Source: Desulfovibrio sp. (lineage in GTDB: Bacteria; Desulfobacterota; Desulfovibrionia; Desulfovibrionales; Desulfovibrionaceae). Taken from it: a DNA stretch of 64,000 nt. The position numbers and the translations under genes were made by a program. Every line of letters starts with the position of its first letter. Within the stretch, counting starts at the first letter, position 1. The stretch lies in assembly GCF_034006445.1 (NCBI RefSeq), contig NZ_JAVESS010000003.1, positions 124,001-188,000 on the forward strand, written 5' to 3'. The notes beneath the pieces were generated by a model. It saw only the letters and a list, made by a program, of their open reading frames with translations. It made no database searches and was not told the origin of the DNA. Shown here one piece after another: positions 21,460 through 31,442 of the stretch.

Positions 21460-23052
21460 ATGAGCAAGGAGACAAAGCCGGGTGGGCTTCAGTTGCGAGG
21501 TTTGCCCCTCAACGGCCGTACCGCGGCCCTACGCGCCTTGCTGCTGGTGGATCAGGGCATGAACGCCCAGCAGGCCCTTGCGGCCGTGCTTGACGCGCCT
21601 GCGGCTCGTCATGAGGGTGCGCCTTTGTCTGGTCAGGACAAGGCGCTTTGTACCGAACTTGTGTACGGCTGCCTGCGTACTGAGATCAGGCTGCGTTACA
21701 TCCTGTCGTCCGTGCTGTCCAAGCCGCAGGGCTTGCCGCCAGCTATGCGCACTGTCCTGGCTCTTGCCGTGTATGGCCTGCTGTTTCAGGACAAAGTGCC
21801 CGCGCACGCTGTCCTACATGAGGCTGTGGATCAGGTGCGTCGTCTTTTTGGCCAGGGTCTGGCCCGCGTCGCCAATGGCGCATTGCGCTCCCTGCAGCGC
21901 ATGGGGGAGGAGCCTCTTGGACAAGCCTTTTATGTGACAAAGCCCAAGGGTAAGAATGGACTGGCTCACGGCGCGGATGCTGACGGTTTTTTGGGCCAAT
22001 GTGTTTTTTATTCCATACCCTTGTGGGTAGGCACTCTGTGGCGCGACGCTTACGGGGAACAGACCGCGCTGGCGCAGATGCGCCGTGCCTTTGAAAGGCC
22101 GTATTCCGCATTGCGGATTAATCCTGCCCACCTTTGTGCCAAGGAATTGTATGCAGCGCTGGCTGCCGGGGAAGTACCTTCACCCCCGTGTGGGTATTCC
22201 CTGTCAAGTGCTGTCCCGCCCGGTTCCTTTGAACCGATTGGCGGTTCTTTGCAAGAGCAAAGGGCTTTGGTGCGGCCACAGTCTGTTCATCAACAGGCTG
22301 AAATTAAAGATATATCTATGTCTCGTCTGGGCGAGCCTTGTGCATCAGATGCTGTTGTCGGCAAGTCTGTTCCTGTAAAAATCGGGCGATGGGGGCTGGC
22401 CTTTGCGCCTGGGCAAATGCCCCGCGCTGTGCTTGGTCACGATCTGCGTCACTGGCAGGCCCTTGGGGCAATGAGCTGGCAATCCGCAGGATCGCAAACA
22501 GCTCTGCTGGAGCTTGGCCTGGACAACTGGCGTGAACCTGTGTGGGATGCCTGCGCAGGTTACGGCGGCAAGAGCATGGCTCTGATGGAGTGGGGCGTGC
22601 CTGTGGGCTTATGCACTGACCGTTCCGCCGCGCGGCTTCGCGGCCTGCCAGGGCAGTGCGCGCTCTTGAACCTGCCGCAGCCTGTCTGCTGCCTGGCTGA
22701 TGCTGCCCGGCCGCCTGTACGCGCATGGCATGGCCATATTCTTGTGGATGCGCCCTGTTCCGGCCTGGGAGTTCTGGCCCGCAGACCAGACATCCGCAGG
22801 CGTGAACCGCAACATCTTGCTGAACTTGAAGGCCTGCAACGATCCATTCTAAAAGCGCTTGCGGAATATTTGCAGCCAGGCAGGGAACTGGCCTACATAA
22901 CATGCACGCTTAACCCTGCCGAAAACGATCAGGCAGTGGCCTGCATCTTGAAATCACACAAGAATTTGCGCTTGGTGCGGCAGTGGCAGACAAGCCACGA
23001 GCATAGCTGGCTTGAAGGCATGTACGGCGCGGTGTTGCGTAATGAGGGATGA
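21460..23052 (+). CDS. rsmB: 16S rRNA (cytosine-967-C5) methyltransferase RsmB/Sun
   Basis: Methylates C967 of 16S rRNA using SAM. The 530-residue product has an N-terminal NusB-like RNA-binding domain (QGMNAQQALAAVL, EAVDQVRRLFGQG) and a C-terminal methyltransferase domain: WDACAGYGGKSMAL (SAM loop), VDAPCSGLGVLARRPDIR, and TCTLNPAEN with the catalytic Cys. It is about 100 residues longer than E. coli RsmB. The extra length is a poorly conserved-looking middle section (about residues 160-330). The start at 21460 follows GGGGAGGGCAGGGC. It closes the def-fmt-DUF116-rsmB cluster. Confidence 0.9.
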   Translation: MSKETKPGGLQLRGLPLNGRTAALRALLLVDQGMNAQQALAAVLDAPAARHEGAPLSGQDKALCTELVYGCLRTEIRLRYILSSVLSKPQGLPPAMRTVLALAVYGLLFQDKVPAHAVLHEAVDQVRRLFGQGLARVANGALRSLQRMGEEPLGQAFYVTKPKGKNGLAHGADADGFLGQCVFYSIPLWVGTLWRDAYGEQTALAQMRRAFERPYSALRINPAHLCAKELYAALAAGEVPSPPCGYSLSSAVPPGSFEPIGGSLQEQRALVRPQSVHQQAEIKDISMSRLGEPCASDAVVGKSVPVKIGRWGLAFAPGQMPRAVLGHDLRHWQALGAMSWQSAGSQTALLELGLDNWREPVWDACAGYGGKSMALMEWGVPVGLCTDRSAARLRGLPGQCALLNLPQPVCCLADAARPPVRAWHGHILVDAPCSGLGVLARRPDIRRREPQHLAELEGLQRSILKALAEYLQPGRELAYITCTLNPAENDQAVACILKSHKNLRLVRQWQTSHEHSWLEGMYGAVLRNEG

Positions 23053-23093
23053 TTTTGGCGCGTGACGCTTACGTAGGGGGTTCGTTGAAATGC

Positions 23094-23156
23094 TTAGTGG
23101 GGGAGGGACCCTTTTGTAAAAGGGTCTCCTCCCCCACGCCCCCACCCCCAAAAACT
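23094..23156. repeat. G-rich hairpin repeat, copy 1 (reverse orientation)
   Basis: GTGGGGGAGGGACCCTTTT pairs with AAAAGGGTCTCCTCCCCCAC across a two-base loop (23097-23137), followed by a C-rich tail. The same element occurs at 31294-31352, 45289-45351, 52209-52270 and 56799-56860. The opposite strand reads GGGGGTGGGGGCGTGGGGG, which has G-quadruplex potential. Confidence 0.9.
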
Positions 23157-23293
23157 TTTATTGTTTTGTGCTGGATACAATTTTTTTTGATTTGATGATG
23201 GGGGCGGACCAGCGTCCTCTTGGCAGGCTGTCTCGTACAGGTTACGCCGCGTACGAATGAAATGCGCTGTTGCTCTCATGGCCATTCTTAATG

Positions 23294-23328
23294 CAAGACG
23301 CCGGTTCGCATTGCGAACCGGCGTCTTG
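23294..23328. terminator. Bidirectional terminator between rsmB and parB
   Basis: Arms of 17 bp (CAAGACGCCGGTTCGCA and its complement) flank a single T and are followed on the plus strand by TATTTATGCTTTTAT. It lies between the convergent rsmB and parB genes and could end both transcripts. The rest of 23053-23500 holds only the G-rich repeat and no supported gene. Confidence 0.7.
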
Positions 23329-23500
23329 TATTTATGCTTTTATCTTGCTGCCCGTGACGGCAGCATTCATGCCCATAGTGGTCATATGTATTCCCACGTG
23401 AAAGCCGAGGTGTATTCCTGTGTTTTCGCAGGAAAATCGTCTTCAAAACGCGCGGCGGTGGATTGCTTGCCTTGCATCCGGACGGGATCTGGCTGCGGGT

Positions 23501-24451
23501 CTATTCCGCTGCCTGTTCGTTTGCCTGTTCGGTATCAAGGGCAAGGCCGAACTTTTCAAGCAGTACGGCGAGCTCTTCCTTGCTGCTGTAGTTCAGGGCA
23601 ATGCGTCCGGCGTTTTCGTCACCGCTGATTTTGGCCGGGCAGCCCAGGGCAGTGCTCAGGCTTTTTTGCAAGGTCTTGAACGCTGGGCTTTTTTTGCGCG
23701 AAATTCTTTGATTTGCCTGTTTGGGCCCCTGCTTTTCTTCGTGCAGATCTTCCTGCCAGGGCAGGGTGGAGTGCCCACGCCAGAATGCGGCAGCTTCCTC
23801 AGCTTCGCGCACAGTCATGTTGTGGCTCTGGATGCGCAGGCGCAACGCTTCAGCCGCATCCTGCGCGTCAATGCCCAGCAGGCAGCGGGCGTGGCCTGCA
23901 CTTATACGCCCCGTCTGCAGGTCATCCCTGGCGGCGGCGCTCAGTTGCAGTAGACGCAGGGCATTGGCCACGGCCGGGCGGCTTTTGCCCAGGCGTGAGG
24001 CAAGCTCCTCCTGCGTAAGGTCGAGGGCTTCGCGCAAGGCATGCAGTGCTTCGGCTTCTTCTATGGGGTTGAGATCCTCGCGCTGAAGGTTTTCAATCAG
24101 CGCGGCGGCCATGACTTCTTTGTCGCTCAACTGCCGGATGTACACGGGCACCTGGGCAAGCCCGGCTATCTGCGCGGCCCGCCAGCGCCGCTCGCCCGCG
24201 ACGATCTGGTAGGTGTCGCTGCCGGGCAGGGGACGCACAAGCAGGGGCTGGATTATCCCCTGTGTCTTGATGGAGGCCGCCAGTTCGTTCAGCGCTTCTT
24301 CGTCAAAATGTCTACGTGGCTGACCGGGGTTGGGCTTCAGGGCCGTGAGGGGCAGGGTGGATGTTGCGGTTTCCTGCTGCTGCTGTTGCGGTTCTGATCC
24401 GCTGAAAAGCGCGTCCAGTCCTCTACCCAGTCCCTTTTTGTTGCCGCTCAT
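23501..24451 (-). CDS. parB: Chromosome-partitioning protein ParB
   Basis: ParB binds parS and, as a CTP-dependent clamp, loads onto origin-proximal DNA for segregation with ParA. The 316-residue protein has the N-terminal GLGRGLDALF motif, the CTP-binding ParB/Srx domain (NPGQPRRHFDEE, GERRWRAAQ, ENLQREDLNPIEEA), the HTH (LTQEELASRLGKSRPAVANALRLLQL) and a C-terminal dimerisation part. A Gln run (QQQQQ) follows the N-terminal motif. The usual partner parA is not adjacent: it lies 1.36 kb upstream on the same strand, with an opposing gene between. Confidence 0.95.
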   Translation of the reverse strand: MSGNKKGLGRGLDALFSGSEPQQQQQETATSTLPLTALKPNPGQPRRHFDEEALNELAASIKTQGIIQPLLVRPLPGSDTYQIVAGERRWRAAQIAGLAQVPVYIRQLSDKEVMAAALIENLQREDLNPIEEAEALHALREALDLTQEELASRLGKSRPAVANALRLLQLSAAARDDLQTGRISAGHARCLLGIDAQDAAEALRLRIQSHNMTVREAEEAAAFWRGHSTLPWQEDLHEEKQGPKQANQRISRKKSPAFKTLQKSLSTALGCPAKISGDENAGRIALNYSSKEELAVLLEKFGLALDTEQANEQAAE

Positions 24452-25192
24452 AGTTCACCTCATATGTTCGCGTACCCGGTTTCGCGGGTGCTGTACTCGC
24501 AATCAGAAAAAGCCTTGTTCACTGTGCTGTTTGCTGCAGCAGGACTTTTGACCATCAAAAAAACAACATTGAGTTTGCCAGTTTGTAGGCGCTGCTGGCT
24601 CCAGGCGCTTCTGGCATCAGGCGCGGCTGGCCGCATCACGGTTGTTGCCCTGAGAAAGCGCAGGTCGCACGCCCGCTGCGCCCCTTTGCGCTTTGCAGCT
24701 GCCGCGTTTACCCCGTTTGCGCCGTATAGCATTGTGATACACGGCGCCTGTGCTCCCGTTGTCAGGTGCATCCATGTGGCAAGCGTGGTGCGGATTACGG
24801 GGTTGCGCAATTCCGCCTTGGCACACGCAGGGTTGCTTGCGGCCTGTTGGCATTGCGCATGGCATTGCGCTATTGGCGATGTCACAATGCTTGCACTGCG
24901 CTGCCCGTTGAATCGTTGGCTATAATGCCTTGCCCCTGTGCGGCATAGGGGAGCCGCCAGACCATACCGCACCCATCGCTGCATTTGGCGCGCTTGCGGC
25001 ATGTACCGCGTAGCCCAAGTCTTTTTGTTGCGGTCTTTTATGCCTAACCGCCTTGACAAGGTGGACTCCGCGCGTCACGGTGCTGGCACCCGGACAGCAA
25101 ACTTCGGCTTCCGGCCGCGCCTGGTGAAACCGCAGGCTCACAAGGCTTTTACCTTAAAATTTTCTGCCTGATGCTGCTCAGGCATAAAGGAC
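24452..25192. other. 741-bp spacer without a supported gene
   Basis: Open frames exist on both strands but their translations are Cys/Trp/Ala/Arg-rich with no domain, no clear ribosome site and mutual overlap. No tRNA or riboswitch fold was recognised. The region probably holds promoters for parB (leftward) and for the zinc-ribbon gene (rightward). Confidence 0.5.
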
Positions 25193-25603
25193 ATGCCAAT
25201 GTTTGATCATCCTGAATTACGCTATCTTACTGACGCCAAGGGCAATGTTGAAGCTGTGCAGCTTTCGCTGAAGCTTTGGCAGCTGATTGAGCCCAAAATT
25301 ACTGCGCAATTGAAAGCTACTGAAGCTCCGGCCCCCCTGGTTCAGGCCGAGGGGCCGCTGAAAAATTTTGAGCAGTTGCAACAGTTCTGGGACTTCAAGT
25401 ACCCGTACTCGCCCACTGTGGACTGCCCCTATTGCGGCGCAAAAACTGCTGACTGGCGTACAGACCCCGCGCAGCCTTTTATTTTGACCAACGCCAATAT
25501 CGGTGGTCTTCTTGTCTTTCTTTGCAAGGGCTGCGGCACGTCTGTCAGGCAAAAGCATTTTCGTGACCATGTGGCGGTGGAGCACAGCACCCCGAAAGGC
25601 TAG
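25193..25603 (+). CDS. Zinc-ribbon protein of unknown function
   Basis: A 136-residue protein starting MPMFDHPELRYL. The first 80 residues look helical and acidic; the second half has a two-part zinc ribbon, CPYCG at about 79-83 and CKGCG near 112-116, flanked by His residues. AAGGACATGCCA gives a ribosome site; the first or second ATG (25193 or 25199) may be used. No known family is recognised. It lies between parA and parB on the opposite strand, an unusual place because parAB are normally adjacent. A role in segregation is only a guess from position. Confidence 0.7.
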   Translation: MPMFDHPELRYLTDAKGNVEAVQLSLKLWQLIEPKITAQLKATEAPAPLVQAEGPLKNFEQLQQFWDFKYPYSPTVDCPYCGAKTADWRTDPAQPFILTNANIGGLLVFLCKGCGTSVRQKHFRDHVAVEHSTPKG

Positions 25604-25814
25604 GGTTCGGTTTTTATAAGGCGCGCGCTCGTGCGTAAGCCATCAGGGCGTGCGCCTTACCAAGCCATCTCTGCATCCATGCAGGCGCGTGAGCGCTCTG
25701 CCTTGTGTCTTTTTTTATAAGTCCCGGCCAGTTATTAGTCCTTTGAGCCGGGCATATGGCACTGTCACCCGCCGTTGCTGGTGGTTGACGGCACGCTCAA
25801 AACCTAGCCGTCAG

Positions 25815-26642
<828 letters not shown>

Positions 26643-26694
26643 TCACCTATTTCATGAGCTTTGTGGAAAGAGCGGCGAGCTTTAGATTTTTTAA

Positions 26695-26710
26695 CGTTTC
26701 ACATGAAACA
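26695..26710. promoter_or_regulatory. parS centromere-like site upstream of parA
   Basis: CGTTTCACATGAAACA matches the parS consensus TGTTTCACGTGAAACA at 14 of 16 positions and keeps the GTTTCAC/TGAAAC arms. Its position in front of parA supports a ParB-binding site for segregation and possibly for parA autoregulation. Confidence 0.75.
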
Positions 26711-26900
26711 TTCATGAAAATCTTGAGGTGCGCACTTTGATGGTTGTAAAAGAGAGTACAGGCAGCGTCAAGTTGTAAAAAAATATTGCACCAAATTGTA
26801 AAAAATTTAGGAAAATGCGTACATGTCTATTGCTCGGGCCACCAGTTAGGCGCTAAAATATTCGGGCATGTAAAGAAAGATATTACTTGGTGGAGTGCGT

Positions 26901-27299
26901 ATGGGGTCAAAAAAAATCCTGCTGGTTGATGATGAAGAGGAAGTGACACGCATTCTGGCTAAACGCCTGGGGCGCAGAGGGTACGAGTGCACCTCGGCCG
27001 CCAATGGGCAGTTGGCGCTGGATGCCATGCAGCAAGAAGCGTACAGCGTGGTTATAATGGATGTGAAAATGCCTGTTATGGATGGGATGAGCGCGTTGCA
27101 AAAAATCCATCAGCTTTGGCCGGAAACCCAGGTTATTCTGCTTTCTGGCCACGCCGATATGCAGCTGGCGGTACAGGCCATGAGCGAGGGGGCCTTTGGC
27201 TACCTCATGAAGCCGGTTGACCTTGACGAACTGCTTTTTAAAATTGAAGATGCCGCCACCCAGCGCCGCCTCGAAGCGGAGCAGGGCGGCGTAAACTGA
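26901..27299 (+). CDS. Single-domain response regulator (CheY-like)
   Basis: A 132-residue stand-alone receiver. Acidic pocket DDEEE follows KKILLV, the phospho-acceptor Asp is in VVIMDVKMPVMDG, the switch Ser in LLSGHAD, and the Lys in YLMKPVDLDE. There is no output domain; the short C-terminal tail is Arg/Glu-rich. The ATG at 26901 is preferred over the in-frame GTG at 26895 because GGTGGAG lies five bases before it. No histidine kinase is nearby, so its partner is unknown. The DsbA-like gene follows after 29 bp and may share the transcript. Confidence 0.9.
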   Translation: MGSKKILLVDDEEEVTRILAKRLGRRGYECTSAANGQLALDAMQQEAYSVVIMDVKMPVMDGMSALQKIHQLWPETQVILLSGHADMQLAVQAMSEGAFGYLMKPVDLDELLFKIEDAATQRRLEAEQGGVN

Positions 27300-27328
27300 T
27301 TCGTCCCAAGGGCGTAAGGAATTTTAGT

Positions 27329-28159
27329 ATGAGCATGTGGAAAAAAACAGGTTTGGTTGCCCTTGCGGCGCTTGTGGTTTTGGGTGGTCTTATTGCCTGC
27401 TCGCCCTGCCGGGCAGAAGCTGCGGCCGTGCAGATTACAGATGAAAATCTGGCGCAGATGCTGGAAAAATTGTTGCAGGAACGCCCTGATCTGGTGATGG
27501 ACGTGTTGCGCAACAATAGCGAGGCAGTACTGGACATCGCCCAGCAGGGTTCCAACATGCGCAGGCAGCGCAGCCTTGAGGCGCAGTGGAGCCAGGAGAT
27601 GAAGACGACCAAGTCCGTCAAGCTTGATGGCCGGCCTGTGCTGGGCCCCAAAAACGCCAAGGTGCGCATCGTGGCCTTTTCAGATTTTACCTGCCACTTT
27701 TGCCAGCAGGCATCAGGAACGGTGAGCGCCATTTTGAAGGAATACGGCAAGGACGTGAGCCTGGTGTTCAAAAACCTGCCTTTGGATGACAAAGGCCCGG
27801 CCAGTATCGCATCCAAGTATTTTCTCGCCATTGCGCAGCAGAGTGAAGAAAAAGCCTGGAAGTTCCATGACGCCCTGTTTGCCGGTCGCGACAAGCTTGT
27901 GACAGATGGCGAGGCTTTTTTGAAAACCACGGCCCAGGATCTTGGCGTGGACATGAAGCGCCTTGCCAAGGACGTGCACAGCAAAAAAGTGTCGGACATC
28001 ATGGCCGAAGATCAGCAGGACGCGCAAAAGCTCGGCGTGGAAGGCACGCCGTATTTTCTCGTCAATGATCTTGTGGTGCGCGGCGCGTTGCCGCCGGATC
28101 TCTTCAAGAAGGCCATCGATATGGCCAAGGCCAAGGCTGAGGGTACTTCACCCAAATAG
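27329..28159 (+). CDS. DsbA/DsbG-family thioredoxin-fold lipoprotein
   Basis: A predicted periplasmic thiol-disulfide protein. The 276-residue product has a signal with lipobox LIAC, a helical N-terminal segment rich in Glu/Leu/Asn (about 35-80), and a thioredoxin fold with active site TCHFCQQ and the cis-Pro motif GTPYF. The domain between is the helical DsbA insertion. Substrates are not identifiable. It starts 29 bp after the response regulator and is followed by an intrinsic terminator. Confidence 0.87.
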   Translation: MSMWKKTGLVALAALVVLGGLIACSPCRAEAAAVQITDENLAQMLEKLLQERPDLVMDVLRNNSEAVLDIAQQGSNMRRQRSLEAQWSQEMKTTKSVKLDGRPVLGPKNAKVRIVAFSDFTCHFCQQASGTVSAILKEYGKDVSLVFKNLPLDDKGPASIASKYFLAIAQQSEEKAWKFHDALFAGRDKLVTDGEAFLKTTAQDLGVDMKRLAKDVHSKKVSDIMAEDQQDAQKLGVEGTPYFLVNDLVVRGALPPDLFKKAIDMAKAKAEGTSPK

Positions 28160-28257
28160 GCGGCCCGCAGCAGGAGCGACCAGCAGCAAAAGCGGGCAGT
28201 ATCATGAGCGCCCACTATTGATTGCAGCCAGCAAAAAATGGCGATTGCCAAATTGTC

Positions 28258-28289
28258 AAAGGCTCCACATCCTACGGTGTGGAGCCTTT
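28258..28289 (+). terminator. Hairpin terminator after the DsbA-like gene
   Basis: AAAGGCTCCACA and TGTGGAGCCTTT pair perfectly around an eight-base loop and are followed by GTTGTAG. It lies about 100 bases after the stop codon. Confidence 0.65.
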
Positions 28290-28470
28290 GTTGTAGCCAG
28301 GACTGCAGCCAGGGTAACGGTATCTACCGGGTTGTCGGGACCGCGCCCGCAAGGGGCTTTGCCCACACCATAAAAGGTAAGGCAAAGAGCAGACATAAAG
28401 CCCAACGTGACACGTGTGTACCTTGTTCTGCCATGAGCAAAATGAAAAAGCGTATGAGAAGAGAAAAAGC

Positions 28471-28944
28471 ATGAAAATTTTTGCCGTCAAAGCAGAGGAT
28501 TTGCCAGCCATTCTGGCGTTGCAGAAACAAGCCTTTGAAAGTGAGGCCCGGCTTGTGGGCAGTTATGAGATACCGCCCATGACGCAAACGCTCGCTGACC
28601 TTGAGCAGGAGTTTGCTACACGCGTCATGCTCAAGGCAGTAATGGACGATGGCGAGATTGTGGGATCAGTGCGGGCTAAAATTGAAAACACCACCGCCCA
28701 TATCGGTCGGCTGATGGTCAAGCCAGAGCTTCAGGGGCAGGGCATTGGCACACGCTTGCTTGCTGCCATCGAAAAAGTGTGTGCGCAAAACCGCTACGAA
28801 CTATTCACCAGCGCAAAAAGCCGTCGCAATGTGGCTTTGTATGAAAAAGCTGGATATTGCGCTTTTAAGGAAGCGGAGTTCATGCCCGGCGTGCGTCTTG
28901 TCTGGTTGCAAAAGAGCATCGGCTTCAAAAAAAGCTGTGATTAA
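28471..28944 (+). CDS. GNAT-family N-acetyltransferase
   Basis: A 157-residue acetyl-CoA-dependent acetyltransferase. Motif A is complete (GRLMVKPELQGQGIGTRLL) and binds the CoA pyrophosphate; the C-terminal VALYEKAGYCAFKE is the usual GNAT beta-bulge region. The substrate (amino acid, antibiotic, peptide or protein N-terminus) cannot be told. The ATG at 28471 gives a proper MKIFAVKAEDL start; a weak GAGA precedes it. It stands alone between a terminator and an opposing regulator. Confidence 0.88.
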   Translation: MKIFAVKAEDLPAILALQKQAFESEARLVGSYEIPPMTQTLADLEQEFATRVMLKAVMDDGEIVGSVRAKIENTTAHIGRLMVKPELQGQGIGTRLLAAIEKVCAQNRYELFTSAKSRRNVALYEKAGYCAFKEAEFMPGVRLVWLQKSIGFKKSCD

Positions 28945-29149
28945 AAAAGGAATTTGCGTTGTTGCCGCTGCGATCACTGGAGTACCCAGCCATTGCGGAT
29001 ATTCCGGTGGTGAATGCGGCGTATATAGCCAGGGTGTTATGCAGAGATAGCCAGGGTGGAGGCGAATATTGCAGCGCAACGGCGCAAACAGGCACTATTT
29101 GCGTTGAACAGACAAGCTGGGGCTATGGAAGGAGGGTGATGCGTCTGGC

Positions 29150-29737
29150 TCAGCCTTCGGAACCCGCGGCTGTGCTTTTACTGCGGATCATGCGTCCCAT
29201 CCATTGCCGCAACTGCTCAAGATCAGCCTGTTGCGTTTTTTCAGACGATTGCAGCAAAAGACGCAAGGTATCAATATCCTGACGCAGCTCGGCATGTTGG
29301 GTTTCAATGGCGGGTTGAGACGCGCCTGCAGGCAGCCGCTCCACAACCAGATGCAGCAATTGCGCAATCCCTTCCAGGGCAGCGGTTTGCCGTTCCATCA
29401 ACTGCAATGCCGCTGAAGGAAAAAAGTCCTGTGTAGGAGCCTGCACGGCCTGCAGTGGCTGGTGGTCGGCAAAGGTCAGCGCATTGCGGGGAAAGCGCGC
29501 CAGCAGGGCATCCTCAACAGCGGCGGCAGTGCGCGATTTCTGCATCTGCTCAAGAATGGCTGCGATAATGTCCAGGGTTTCACGGCGGTAGCGCCGCCGC
29601 CTGCCATCACCAACACTGGGAATAAAGGGGGCAAAGCGCTTGCAGTAATAACGGGTGGTAGATTCGGGCAGGGAAAAATGACGGGATATGTCCGCAATGC
29701 TTAACAAGCTTTCGCCAATGGCTGTTTTGCGCGCCAT
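29150..29737 (-). CDS. MerR-like HTH regulator
   Basis: A 195-residue putative DNA-binding regulator. Residues 10-60 form a MerR-type winged HTH (LSIADISRHFSLPESTTRYYCKRF, then GDGRRRRYRRETLDIIAAI), and residues 110-180 a coiled-coil-like segment with heptad Leu (LLHLVVERL, DIDTLRLLLQ). Such proteins usually bind as dimers. There is no effector domain with conserved Cys. The ATG at 29737 follows a strong GGGAGGAC; an upstream in-frame ATG at 29911 lacks support. The regulated gene is unknown. Confidence 0.75.
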   Translation of the reverse strand: MARKTAIGESLLSIADISRHFSLPESTTRYYCKRFAPFIPSVGDGRRRRYRRETLDIIAAILEQMQKSRTAAAVEDALLARFPRNALTFADHQPLQAVQAPTQDFFPSAALQLMERQTAALEGIAQLLHLVVERLPAGASQPAIETQHAELRQDIDTLRLLLQSSEKTQQADLEQLRQWMGRMIRSKSTAAGSEG

Positions 29738-30192
29738 GTGTCCTCCCGGCGGCAGCGTGCCGATGAGATCTTGTTGCGTTATTGCCTGGCGTGCGCGGTC
29801 AGAATAAATGGGTGGCAGTAATGCCAGGGAAGGGCAGGTTAAATCCGCAACAAGGAAGTTACGCTGCGCATTTTCACACGAGTACGTTAAAACAACAATA
29901 ATGGCAAGCAAGAAACAAAATTTTCCAAGCCCCTAGGGCGTTATTCGCAACACCATTACATTGCCCGGCTTATGGTTCACCTGACAGAGCCGATTACGCA
30001 GCGAAACCCTTGCTTGCTGTTGCATCTTAAGGCGCTGTCGGCAACCAAATGCGGCTTCAGTAACATGCTACACTTCATAATAAATTTACTGATATTTGTA
30101 ACAAAAAACCGCATTGCCATCATGGCAGCGCGGCTGGTTCAGAGAAAAAAGGCAGCCTCACGCGGAGCATCTGCCTGGCAATGTACTACGAA
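29738..30192. other. 455-bp spacer, nothing supported
   Basis: The spacer lies between the MerR-like gene and the 3' end of the NlpC/P60 gene. It becomes AT-rich around 30070-30120. Short frames have no ribosome site or motif. The MerR-like promoter is expected here but no clear -35/-10 pair was assigned. Confidence 0.5.
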
Positions 30193-30690
30193 TCAGCGCA
30201 CGACACGGCGTACAGCAACAAGTTTGTTGCTCCAGTAGGGTATGGACATGTTTTCCATTCGCACCTTTTCGCCTCTGCGCGGGCTGTGAATAAAGCTGTT
30301 GCCACCTGCATAAATGCCGGTATGCAGACCGCGCGGGCTTGAGCCTGTGCGAAACACCACTATATCGCCGGGTCGGGCCTGGTTTTTGGGCACGGAATAC
30401 CCTGCGCTGGCCTGATCCACGGTAATGCGTGGAACCTTGTAACCGTTCTGTTTGTACACCCACCAGATAAGGCCAGAGCAGTCAAAACCCTTTTGCGGTG
30501 AAGCACCGCCAGAGCGGTACTTCTTGCCCATCTGAGCATAGGCGGTGCGTACCACCTTGTGCGCGTCCTCTGACATGGGGCCGTCATCCACCGGACGCGA
30601 GAGTCCGCAGCCAGCCAGCAGCAAAAGACTGGCCAGAGCCAGCAAGGCCCAGGGGCTGATGCGTAGTGATGGGGGCGATGTACGTTCCAT
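30193..30690 (-). CDS. NlpC/P60 cell-wall peptidase lipoprotein
   Basis: A 165-residue lipoprotein with a hydrophobic signal (WALLALASLLLLAGC) and Cys at about 28. The NlpC/P60 domain carries the catalytic Cys in FDCSGLIWWVY, the His in GLHTGIYAGG and a further polar His in SFIHSP. It is expected to cleave peptide stems in peptidoglycan. The compact size resembles E. coli Spr/MepS. It is probably monocistronic. Confidence 0.9.
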   Translation of the reverse strand: MERTSPPSLRISPWALLALASLLLLAGCGLSRPVDDGPMSEDAHKVVRTAYAQMGKKYRSGGASPQKGFDCSGLIWWVYKQNGYKVPRITVDQASAGYSVPKNQARPGDIVVFRTGSSPRGLHTGIYAGGNSFIHSPRRGEKVRMENMSIPYWSNKLVAVRRVVR

Positions 30691-30950
30691 GACAAGCCTC
30701 TTACACGCAATTTGCTGACAGTTCAGGCAAATTTTTGTGTATCCGAATATTCCGTCAACTGGGGTAAACTTTTCAATTCTGTCCAGAATCTAGCATAATG
30801 TATGCCAATTAACTAAAATTATTAAAAAATATTAAAAAAACAGGTGTTAGAAATTCTTTAGAAAAACAAAAAAGACACCGTCGCAGCTGAACCAGCGAAA
30901 CCGTCTGAATTTCGACGCTAACTCATTGGGCATGATTTTCTTGCCCGGTT

Positions 30951-31103
30951 AGAGCAGATTAACTTTGAAATGCTTTGCATTCCAAAGTTTTCATTCATCC
31001 GAAAAATTCGATTTTCGGCTGAATCCACGCCACGCTGTGGCGCGCTGCACTCTCGTGCAGCGTCAGAGCATTTACACTTTTTCAAAGTGTAAATGCTCTA
31101 AAG
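30951..31103. repeat. TAGAGC-bounded structured repeat (long type)
   Basis: About 150 bp bounded by TAGAGCA and TGCTCTA. It contains nested hairpins: TTTGAAATGC/GCATTCCAAA, a GCCACGCTGTGGCG stem, a GCTGCACTCTCGTGCAGC stem, and ACACTTTTTCAAAGTGT. The bounding termini match those of the repeats at 49917-50045 and 56884-57010. The rest of 30691-31261 has no supported gene. Confidence 0.7.
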
Positions 31104-31261
31104 AAAGCCTGCCGGGCAACCTGGATGTTTCTCTTGGCAGTGTATCAAGATAGCTGACTGAGGTGGCATAGGCCGAAAGGTGGGGCTACGCAAGTGAACT
31201 GGCAGTGTTTCTGCAAATATAATGGTATGGTATGAGCTTTGCGGCCCACTGCCTAGCCATA

Positions 31262-31289
31262 AAAAATACTGCCCTGCACAACAGGGCAG
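31262..31289 (-). terminator. Terminator of the nuclease-helicase gene
   Basis: CTGCCCTG/CAGGGCAG with a five-base loop (31269-31289). On the minus strand it is followed by TATTTTTTA (plus-strand AAAAAATA). It lies about 150 bases after the stop codon of the gene at 31443-34967. Confidence 0.75.
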
Positions 31290-31293
31290 TAAA

Positions 31294-31352
31294 GGTTTTA
31301 GGGGGAAGGGGCGTGGGGGAGGGAGCCTTTTGCAAAAGGGGCCCTCCACCAC
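31294..31352 (+). repeat. G-rich hairpin repeat, copy 2
   Basis: TTTTAGGGGGAAGGGGCGTGG then a stem around CCTTTTGCAAAAGG. It is the most diverged of the five copies (GGGGCCCTCCACCAC at the right). Confidence 0.85.
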
Positions 31353-31442
31353 AAGACTTCACAAGACTTCACAAGGCGTTGCAAAAGAACATTGCTCAAG
31401 CCGCAAAGTGTCGCGCGCCATACTCCCCGCATCGCTATGCCA

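Noticed and set aside
24464..24925. 153-codon plus-strand frame between parB and the zinc-ribbon gene
   Set aside because: The product is Cys/Trp/Ala-rich with no domain, no ribosome site, and overlaps a similarly long opposing frame, as expected from GC-rich spacer.
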